From NCBI GenBank assembly GCA_937120535.1, contig CAKZJX010000009.1:1-59014 (forward strand): DNA of 59,014 nt, read 5' to 3'. Numbering within the stretch: the stretch's first letter is position 1; each line of letters begins with the position of its first letter. Below are positions 17,816-24,125 of this stretch, one piece after another. Both the position numbers and the translations under genes were made by a program. Source of the stretch: an uncultured Anaerolineae bacterium (lineage in GTDB: Bacteria > Chloroflexota > Anaerolineae > Anaerolineales > Villigracilaceae). The notes below the pieces were generated by a model. It had not been told where the DNA came from, ran no database searches, and saw nothing but the letters and a program-made list of their open reading frames with translations.

Positions 17816-18327
17816 GCCTTCTTGCCGATTTTGATCAGATGGGACGGGAAGAGCGCCCAATCCAGCGTAGCGCAGCGTTCGTAGTGCAAAGCGTCTACGG
17901 AGAGCCGGCACACGCCGCCTTTCTTCAAGGTCAACGCCAGATGGGGCTCGCCGGTGGTCAATAAGGAGACCAATTCGCTCAGGTAGGGTTCATGCCCGAC
18001 CAGGGCAATGTGCTGCGCCTCGGTGTATCGGGTTTGAATTTCTTCGATCAGTTGATCGGGAAAACCCATAGGGATCAGATGCTCGGTGGAGATCACCTTG
18101 GCCGGGTCGAGGTCATAGGTTTGGCGGAGGATCTCCGCCGTCTGGATGGCTCGCAGGTAAGGGCTGGTGAGGATCAGGTCGAGCCGCTTTTCCAGCTCCC
18201 GCAGTCCGCGGGCGATGCGAACCATCTTCTTGCGCCCCTTCGGGGTAAGCGGGCGTTGGCTGTCGGCTTCGGCGCCGGTCTCCTCGGCCGGCGCGGCGAT
18301 GGCGTGTCGGATGATGTACAGTCTCAT
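17812..18327 (-). CDS. sixA: Phosphohistidine phosphatase SixA family protein
   Basis: A 171-residue histidine phosphatase of the phosphoglycerate mutase superfamily. It has RHAIA (catalytic His 8), the ILTSPYLRAIQTAEIL segment with the second catalytic Arg, and GHEPYLSELVSLL with the second catalytic His. The start ATG has AGGAG seven bases upstream. Because PPK1 works through a phospho-histidine, its position before ppk hints at a link, but this is only an inference. The first 215 bp overlap the reading frame of the upstream CHAD gene. Confidence 0.9.
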   Translation of the reverse strand: MRLYIIRHAIAAPAEETGAEADSQRPLTPKGRKKMVRIARGLRELEKRLDLILTSPYLRAIQTAEILRQTYDLDPAKVISTEHLIPMGFPDQLIEEIQTRYTEAQHIALVGHEPYLSELVSLLTTGEPHLALTLKKGGVCRLSVDALHYERCATLDWALFPSHLIKIGKKA

Positions 18328-19201
18328 CGGCGTTCTCCTGGAGGGGTGGCTGGGGGGGCTCCCATGGGAAGGGTTGATCGGGTTGGGATCGCCAGAAGGT
18401 GAACAAGGTCTCTCGCACGTTCATGAATTCGGTGATGCGCGCCGAGCGATGTTGTTCCAGGGCGGCGCGCACCGGCAGCATGTCGTGTTCAGGATAGCGC
18501 TCGGCAAAGTCGTTCACCATCTGCAGGAGCACTTCTACGTCCTGCACCTCGCCCATCTTGCTCTGGTAATCGTGCATGGCTTTCATCAGCTCCTCGGGAT
18601 GACCACGCAAGGCAGGACGGGCAATCTCTACCACATAGCGGAATTTTTTGAAGGCGATGCGCAGGCGATGAATGGATGCGGCGTCGCTTGGATCGAGTTG
18701 CTGATAGGCCTGCTGGGCGCGTTCGAAGGCCTGGTCCACGGCGGCGACGAGTCGCTTTCGGAACCCTCGCGCAGGGAGGCCAGCCTCGAGCGACTCGTAC
18801 AACCGCTCGATGCGCTTGCTCAATTTGGCCAGGAGCGAGCGGGTCAGCTCGCCCTCGGCCTGGCGCAGCAGTTTTTTCTCCTGTCGTTTCAGGCGTTGGA
18901 GCAGGGGTTCGGCCTGGGGAAGCTCTTGCAACAGTTCGGCGCCATCCGCCAGCTGGACTTGGACGTCACGTAGCTCGTCCAGGCTATCCAAAAAGCGCTT
19001 GAAGGCGCGACGCGTTTTTTGAAGCTCAGGCGAGGGGGCGAAGGTGCGCGCCATGTCTAGGACGGCTAACAAGCGACGCGAGGCCACACGCAAGTCGTGG
19101 ACGGCTTCCTCCGAGAAGTTGCGCCGGCAGGCTTTGAATTCGGCGCGAAAGGTGTCTAGGCACTTGCTCAGAGCGTGTAGCAAGGGATTGGGTTGGACCA
19201 T
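18113..19201 (-). CDS. CHAD domain protein with long overlap into sixA
   Basis: CHAD domains are helical bundles with conserved histidines and many basic residues that bind inorganic polyphosphate. Residues about 1-280 show the pattern: HDLRVASRRLLAVLDMAR near 35-52, later IHRLRIAFKKFRYVVEIA, then QSKMGEVQDVEVL. The start ATG 19201 follows the strong site AGGAAGGAGATAGCT. The frame does not stop at the end of the domain. It continues 71 residues (292-362) in another phase over the sixA start, giving an Arg/Pro/His-rich tail. Either the genes overlap by 215 bp or the original stop has been lost. Confidence 0.88.
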   Translation of the reverse strand: MVQPNPLLHALSKCLDTFRAEFKACRRNFSEEAVHDLRVASRRLLAVLDMARTFAPSPELQKTRRAFKRFLDSLDELRDVQVQLADGAELLQELPQAEPLLQRLKRQEKKLLRQAEGELTRSLLAKLSKRIERLYESLEAGLPARGFRKRLVAAVDQAFERAQQAYQQLDPSDAASIHRLRIAFKKFRYVVEIARPALRGHPEELMKAMHDYQSKMGEVQDVEVLLQMVNDFAERYPEHDMLPVRAALEQHRSARITEFMNVRETLFTFWRSQPDQPFPWEPPQPPLQENADETVHHPTRHRRAGRGDRRRSRQPTPAYPEGAQEDGSHRPRTAGAGKAARPDPHQPLPASHPDGGDPPPNL

Positions 19202-19309
19202 AGCTATCTCCTTCCTGTGGCGAGAGGGCCATCAACGGCAGTGAGGCCGGCCTTCGCCAAGCCTGGGCGAAAAGAGCGGCTCCGACGTTGCCGTAGACAG
19301 CGCTAACAA

Positions 19310-20821
19310 TTATCGAATCTCCAATTTCACGCCGTACACCTCCTCAAACAAGGCCTTCCGCTTCTGCAGCGCCCAGCGTTCGAGCATAAAGTCGCCTTCA
19401 CCGTGCAAGGAAAGCCGCCAACCCTGGGCGGTATGCTGCATCGAGACACTGTGAACGCGTCCGGTGTGACTGACATCCATGCTGTCGGCCAAGCGAAGCA
19501 GGGCTTCCAGGCGGAGCACGGTCAGCCGATCTTTGGGGGAGAGGATTCGGAAGTGTTCTTCGTCCAGGCTTGGGGTGTGTTTACGATGGTAGTAGGCCAG
19601 ATTGGCGACGATGGCTTGTTGGCGGTCGTTCAACCCGATCAGACGGTGGGCCTTTAGGACGTAGTAGCTGTGTTTTTCGTGGTCGATGGTGCTGATAAAG
19701 TGACCGATGTCGTGCAGCAGGGAGGCCACTTCTAGGAGTAACCGTTCTTCGTCGTTGAGGTTGTGGAGCGGCAGGGTCTGATCGAACAGTTGGGCGGCCA
19801 GGCGGGCAGTGAGGTGGGCGTGTCTGGCGTCATATTGGTATTTTTCGCCCATGCCCAGCGCCGATTGCCACACTTGTTTTCGGTCCAGGAATTTTTGGCC
19901 GCCCATGATGCGAGCCATTTGATGGAGCACGCCGTCTTTCAGGCCGACTTTGGGGATCAGAATCTGATGGACGCGTGCTTCGCGGGCGATGATCTGCAAG
20001 ACGATGGCCGCCGGCAAGATGACGTCGGCGCGATCGGGACGCAACTCGTATTTGCGGATGCGCTGTTCCACGGTGAGTTTGCTTAGTTTTTCGATCAGGT
20101 CCTGCAGTTCGCCGAGCGAGATGGCTTTGTCGCTGCGTTCGAAGAGTTTTGAGCGCAGGCGTCCCAGTTCTTCGACGTTGCCGCCAGTGCCGATGCATAG
20201 GTGGATTTTGCGCGAGCCGATGTCCCGCTCGATGCGACGACGGGCGGCTTCGGCATATTCGCGCACGAGGAGATGGAAGGGCCGGCGCGCTGAGACAGTG
20301 TCGTTCTGCTGGTCCAGTTTGTTGAGCAGGCGCACGGTGCCCATGTTGTAGCTTTCGGTGGACAGGATCTGCCCGTCTTCTGAAATGGTGACTTCCACGC
20401 TGCCGCCACCGATATCGATCAGCACAGCACGCTTCTCCCCCAGGTCCACCGCATGGCTGACGGCCAGGTGAATCAGCTCGGCTTCCTCTTCTCCGCTGAT
20501 AATTTCAATCTCGATTCCAGTAGCGCGCAGGATGCGATCGATCAGGATGTCGCTATTGGCCGATTCGCGCATAGCACTGGTAGCTACTGCACGAATGGCA
20601 GAAACTCCCATGGCATCGGCCGCTTTGCGAAAGAAAAGGAATGCTTCAACGGCTTTTTGGATGGTTGCTTCGCTCAATCGGCCTAGGGTGAAGGCGTCTG
20701 CTCCCAGGCGGACGGGGAGGCGAATGTTTTCCAGGACGCGCACGTGATCAGGCTTTTCCGTCTCGCCGATCACCATGCGGATCGCGTTTGATCCAATGTC
20801 AACAGCAGCGATTCGTTGCAT
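19310..20821 (-). CDS. ppx: Exopolyphosphatase (Ppx/GppA family) with HD domain
   Basis: Removes terminal phosphates from polyphosphate or pppGpp. The 503-residue protein has the ASKHA ATPase fold with DIGSNAIRMVI at the N-terminus, SGEEEAELI, and IDIGGGSVEV, then a C-terminal HD domain (VASLLHDIGHFIS). This two-part layout fits Ppx. No Shine-Dalgarno sequence is visible; TATAAT (complement of 20828-20833) lies just 6 bp before the ATG, so the message is probably leaderless. It belongs with the CHAD, sixA and ppk genes downstream. Confidence 0.93.
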   Translation of the reverse strand: MQRIAAVDIGSNAIRMVIGETEKPDHVRVLENIRLPVRLGADAFTLGRLSEATIQKAVEAFLFFRKAADAMGVSAIRAVATSAMRESANSDILIDRILRATGIEIEIISGEEEAELIHLAVSHAVDLGEKRAVLIDIGGGSVEVTISEDGQILSTESYNMGTVRLLNKLDQQNDTVSARRPFHLLVREYAEAARRRIERDIGSRKIHLCIGTGGNVEELGRLRSKLFERSDKAISLGELQDLIEKLSKLTVEQRIRKYELRPDRADVILPAAIVLQIIAREARVHQILIPKVGLKDGVLHQMARIMGGQKFLDRKQVWQSALGMGEKYQYDARHAHLTARLAAQLFDQTLPLHNLNDEERLLLEVASLLHDIGHFISTIDHEKHSYYVLKAHRLIGLNDRQQAIVANLAYYHRKHTPSLDEEHFRILSPKDRLTVLRLEALLRLADSMDVSHTGRVHSVSMQHTAQGWRLSLHGEGDFMLERWALQKRKALFEEVYGVKLEIR

Positions 20822-21050
20822 GTATCAATTATACGCTATCCTTTTCCGCTGGGATGGCGAGCCGAGAGAGTGGTCCAGGGGCGCTTGCGCTTTGGAGATG
20901 GCCGGCCACTGGCGCCTAGACAAGCAAGCAAAAAACGGCGTGAATTTGCTGGGGTCACACCGCAGATCGGTTAGCGGCAGGAGATGCCCTCCCTATCTTC
21001 CCAAGTTCGGGTTGGCTTTTAGCAGGGCGTCTTGCGCTGAGGATGGCTGG

Positions 21051-21695
21051 CTAGGGGAGGAGAGGGTCATGGCTGGCAGCCGAATCAGCCGATGCCGAGC
21101 AGCAGATGGCCGCTGCGCAGTGGGCGACGTAGGTCAGATGGCGTGCTAGCCTGAGGATGAGGGACAAGCGTTCCTCATCGCCTGTTTGGTTCTCGCTCAC
21201 CAGGTCCAAGGCACTGTAGTAGATGATGTGGAAGAGGGAGTCAAGCTGCTGGAGATGGTAGGCCAATCGGTGGGGGGACTCTGGATCCCGTTCCAGGAAG
21301 GCAGCGAAGGCTTCTTGCAGCAAGGAGAAGACGCGCTGCGCCATGAGGTTGAGATCGGCCAGCAAGGTGGTCTCGGAGGGCGAGGGCGCCGGCAGCAGGG
21401 CTTGCAGCTGGTGCTCCAGTTGTTCTAGCTCTTGGGCTAGAACGAGGAGCGCAGCTAGCCCGTTCAGGCGATGGGCGTCGAGAGGAGTAGCTTCGGGCTG
21501 AGAAGCGTTCGTCCGCTCTGGGGGGTCGGCTAAGAGGCGTCGAAAACGGTAGGCGATTGGGCCGGCGAGATCATCTATCAGGGTGGCGCCGCACAAGCAG
21601 GGGAGGTGCTGAGGGAAGTAGGGGAAATGGGCCATAAGGAGTTCCAGGCGGGCGAGACGCTGTGGGCGAGAGAGTGGCTTTGGGAGAGTGAACAC
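21051..21695 (-). CDS. PhoU-like helical protein, Pho-box promoter
   Basis: A 214-residue protein I can place only by pattern. Residues about 105-195 read like a PhoU repeat: hydrophobic heptads, the SLFHIIYYSALDLVSE segment and a final LARHLTYVAHCAAAIC, in the place of PhoU's ERxxDHxxNIAE. The N-terminal part (1-60) has a CLCG pair and no recognised domain. The start is GTG at 21695. The upstream region carries five heptamers at 11-bp intervals, so expression should rise under phosphate starvation. It is divergent from the 33-residue peptide gene. A function in phosphate signalling is an inference. Confidence 0.6.
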   Translation of the reverse strand: MFTLPKPLSRPQRLARLELLMAHFPYFPQHLPCLCGATLIDDLAGPIAYRFRRLLADPPERTNASQPEATPLDAHRLNGLAALLVLAQELEQLEHQLQALLPAPSPSETTLLADLNLMAQRVFSLLQEAFAAFLERDPESPHRLAYHLQQLDSLFHIIYYSALDLVSENQTGDEERLSLILRLARHLTYVAHCAAAICCSASADSAASHDPLLP

Positions 21696-21730
21696 CCGCT
21701 AGGGGTAGGCAGATTCGTGTCGTTATCATA

Positions 21731-21785
21731 ATTTAATCAAGGGAGCGTTAAGAGGGGAGGAAGAAGCTGTTAAGGGCGTGTAAAG
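21731..21785 (-). promoter_or_regulatory. Pho box upstream of the PhoU-like gene
   Basis: On the minus strand five heptamers lie exactly 11 bp apart: CTTTACA (21785-21779), CTTAACA (21774-21768), CTTCCTC (21763-21757, weak), CTTAACG (21752-21746) and CTTGATT (21741-21735). After CTTAACG, 9 bp lead to TTAAAT (21736-21731), a possible -10; TATGAT slightly downstream is another. Phased direct repeats of this kind are the binding pattern of PhoB/PhoP regulators. Confidence 0.75.
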
Positions 21786-21854
21786 GTTGATCGTTCTTCA
21801 GGCGCTTGATGAGGAGGGCAAGACAGCATAGAGCGATAGCATGCAGCAAGAGAA

Positions 21855-21909
21855 TCTAACAAAATGTTAACGTTTTGATAAAGTAGCGTTCGCTGATCGG
21901 GAGTAGAAT
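21855..21909 (+). promoter_or_regulatory. Pho box and promoter of the 33-residue peptide gene
   Basis: Four heptamers at an 11-bp period: TCTAACA (21855), GTTAACG (21866), GATAAAG (21877) and GTTCGCT (21888), then 9 bp and TAGAAT (21904-21909) as -10. The -35 hexamer is poor, which suits an activator-dependent promoter. The match of the outer repeats is weaker than in the two neighbouring sites, but phase and distance to the -10 are the same. Confidence 0.65.
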
Positions 21910-21935
21910 GTCGTTGACGCAGAATGGAGACCAGC

Positions 21936-22037
21936 ATGACAGTGTTTTTAGCACTTACTCTTCTAGCAATGGTGGTTGTGTTCGGTGTGGACATTGTGCA
22001 AAAGCGCCGCGAGGTCTTGCTCAAGCGCAAGGGATAG
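21936..22037 (+). CDS. 33-residue single-span membrane peptide
   Basis: The frame starts at ATG 21936 with GGAG six bases upstream and ends at TAG 22037. The product has a hydrophobic N-terminal half (VFLALTLLAMVVVFGV, about 3-18), followed by a basic tail (QKRREVLLKRKG). This gives a type I or II single-span peptide with a positively charged cytoplasmic tail. It is not recognised. It sits between two Pho-box promoters and has its own. Candidates for its partner are the PhoU-like protein, the Pst transporter or a Pho sensor kinase, all by inference. It is too short for most gene finders. Confidence 0.6.
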   Translation: MTVFLALTLLAMVVVFGVDIVQKRREVLLKRKG

Positions 22038-22101
22038 TTGTTCTCCTCTCCTCCTCCCCGGCCATACGGCCGCTGCCCGCTTAATCAGGCGGGCAGTTGC
22101 G

Positions 22102-22167
22102 TTTAACAGGAACGAATCCAAATCTTAATGAGCGCTTGACGATTCCTTAACACAGGCTTGCTATAGT
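22102..22167 (+). promoter_or_regulatory. Pho box and promoter of the PHP gene
   Basis: Heptamers on an 11-bp grid: TTTAACA (22102), a degenerate unit (22113), CTTAATG (22124), CTTGACG (22135) and CTTAACA (22146-22152). Nine bases later TATAGT (22162-22167) serves as -10. The last repeat covers the -35 position, as in PhoB-activated promoters. A ribosome binding site (GGAG) and ATG at 22194 follow. Confidence 0.82.
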
Positions 22168-22193
22168 TGCTCCGAAGGAAACGGAGTAAACAT

Positions 22194-22907
22194 ATGGGAC
22201 TAGCAGACTTGCACGTTCACACCATCTATAGCTTTGACGGCACCGCATCGGTGCCGGCCGTGTTGCAGCGCGCTCGTCAGGTCGGCTTGGATGTGATTGC
22301 CATCACCGATCATGATGTGGTTGAAGGTGCTCGGTTGGCCTTGGACTTGGCGCCTGTTTATGGGATTGAGGTGATCCCCGGGATCGAGATCAGTACAGCA
22401 GATGGTGACCTGTTGGCGCTCTCGGTGTGGGAGCGCATCGCCCCTGGCCGTTCGCTGATCGAGACGGTGTTGGCCGTCCGTGAACGAGGGGGGGTGTGCA
22501 TTGTCCCCCACCCTCAGGCTCGTGGCTTGGGGATGCGTAGTGTCGCCGTGCCGACGTTGGTGAAGGCGCTGTTGCATCCAGGGGTGGCCGATACGTTGGT
22601 TGGGGTTGAGGCCTATAATGCTACGGCGTTGGATCGAATGGGCATCGCTACGGCGCGATTACTCACCAGCGGGTTGAACTTGGCTTCGGTGGGAAACAGC
22701 GATGCTCATGTGACGGCGGCCATTGGACTGGGGGCCACCGAGTTCCCCGGCCATACGGCGGCCGATTTGTTGGCTGCTCTGCGTGCCCGCCAGACTGTGG
22801 CTCATCGTCGAGAGGAGTGGAGTGTGTTTCAGATCTTGGGAAGTTGGTTGTTTGGCTATTTGGGAAGCTTGTCCGCTCGTTTGGGGATGGCGATCGGGTT
22901 AGGCTAG
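22194..22907 (+). CDS. PHP-domain metal-dependent phosphoesterase
   Basis: About 237 residues. The PHP metal site is complete: LHVHT near the start, ITDHD, PGIEIS, IVPHPQ and SVGNSDAHV. A C-terminal hydrophobic stretch ends GLG. Relatives include the RNase AM/YciV nucleotide phosphatases, which release phosphate from 3',5'-nucleotides. The Pho-box promoter directly upstream supports a role in phosphate scavenging. The start at 22194 has GGAG seven bases upstream and is nine codons inside the longest frame. Confidence 0.88.
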   Translation: MGLADLHVHTIYSFDGTASVPAVLQRARQVGLDVIAITDHDVVEGARLALDLAPVYGIEVIPGIEISTADGDLLALSVWERIAPGRSLIETVLAVRERGGVCIVPHPQARGLGMRSVAVPTLVKALLHPGVADTLVGVEAYNATALDRMGIATARLLTSGLNLASVGNSDAHVTAAIGLGATEFPGHTAADLLAALRARQTVAHRREEWSVFQILGSWLFGYLGSLSARLGMAIGLG

Positions 22908-23180
22908 GTGTTCAGTATGTTCATTTTTCGTTTGGGGGTAGGGTAGCAAGGTGAAGGCGTTTGGAGGGGTTCGGCCTCTACAGCAGGGGTGGCCGAAGCA
23001 ACCATCATGAATAGGGGAGACGAAGTCATGAGCGGCGGTCGTTGTTTTGATCCGCCGAGCAGGGGCCAGCGCGCCTTTGCACATTGATGGGCAGGTTTTG
23101 CCTATCGTTCGCCAGAGCCTGGTTTCAATGTTGGCGGGGTACGGTGGACGAAGTAACGATTTTAGGATACACTATTTTCT

Positions 23181-23963
23181 ATGCAGAAGCACATTTTGGT
23201 CACAAACGATGATGGGATTCTATCGGCTGGGTTGTTGGCGCTGGCCCAGGAGATGCACAAGGTGGGACGAGTGAGCGTTCTGGCGCCTGAACGCAACTGG
23301 TCGGGTGGAGGACACGTGAAAACGCTGGATCGGGCGCTGCGCGTTCGCGAGTATCGCCTGGCCGATGGGTCTACGGCATTTGCTAGCGACGGCGCGCCTT
23401 CAGATTGTGTGGCGCTGGCCTTGCTGGGGTATTTCAAGGAGACGTTCGACCTGGTCGTTTCCGGGATCAACTATGGGGCCAATTTGGGATACGATGTGAC
23501 GTATTCGGGCACGGTCACGGCGGCGATGGAAGCGGTGATTATGGGGGTGCCGGGCGTGGCTGTGTCGCTGGAGGTGCCGGAAGGACAGATCGGGGATGCG
23601 GACTATGGGCCGGCGGCGCGCGCCGCTCGTGAGGTGGTGGAGCGCTTGATCAAGAATGGGCTGCCGGCCGGCATTTTGCTCAACGTGAATGTGCCGGCCC
23701 TGCCGGCCGATCAAATCAAGGGGTATATGATGACTCGCCAGGGGTTGCGCGTCTATCACAATCGCTTGGACGAGCGGACCGATCCACGGGGCCGGCCGTA
23801 TTATTGGATCGGCGGCGACGCACCGACTGGAGTGCCGGAGCGCGGAACCGACGTGGGTGCTTTGGCCGAGGGGTACATCTCGGTTACACCGTTGCAGTTG
23901 GATCTGACGGCGTATCGCGCTCTCAGCGACTTGAACACTTGGGGGTTTCCAGATTATCCCTGA
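23181..23963 (+). CDS. surE: 5'/3'-nucleotidase SurE
   Basis: Metal-dependent nucleoside monophosphate phosphatase, 260 residues. It starts LVTNDDGILSAGLLAL, the SurE hallmark with the two metal-binding Asp residues, followed by APERNWSGGGH, SDCVALAL, VSGINYGANLG (metal Asn) and YSGTVTAAMEA. The length is normal. There is no Shine-Dalgarno sequence; TACACT (23168-23173) sits 7 nt before the ATG, so a leaderless message is likely. The 273-bp gap after the PHP gene holds no evident Pho box or gene, so its control seems separate. Its position inside the phosphate island fits nucleotide salvage. Confidence 0.95.
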   Translation: MQKHILVTNDDGILSAGLLALAQEMHKVGRVSVLAPERNWSGGGHVKTLDRALRVREYRLADGSTAFASDGAPSDCVALALLGYFKETFDLVVSGINYGANLGYDVTYSGTVTAAMEAVIMGVPGVAVSLEVPEGQIGDADYGPAARAAREVVERLIKNGLPAGILLNVNVPALPADQIKGYMMTRQGLRVYHNRLDERTDPRGRPYYWIGGDAPTGVPERGTDVGALAEGYISVTPLQLDLTAYRALSDLNTWGFPDYP

Positions 23964-24015
23964 TCGTCACGATGGGGCCTTGGATCGCTTCCCACCGCTG
24001 TCGGCGGGAGGTTTC

Positions 24016-24081
24016 GTTAACTGTATGTTTACATGACGTTAACTTGGATTTTTGTTCGCATTAAGAGCACACTGATAATAT
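24016..24081 (+). promoter_or_regulatory. Pho box and promoter of pstS
   Basis: Heptamers at an 11-bp period: GTTAACT (24016), GTTTACA (24027), GTTAACT (24038), a poor unit (24049) and ATTAAGA (24060-24066). Nine bases later TAATAT (24076-24081) can serve as -10. An alternative reading is TTGTTC (24052) with GATAAT (24074), 16 bp apart. The spacing from last repeat to -10 equals that in the other Pho boxes of the window. Shine-Dalgarno AAGGAGAAGAAAGGA leads to the pstS ATG. Confidence 0.82.
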
Positions 24082-24125
24082 CCATGTGCTGAAATGCTGA
24101 ATCACTTTGGAAGGAGAAGAAAGGA

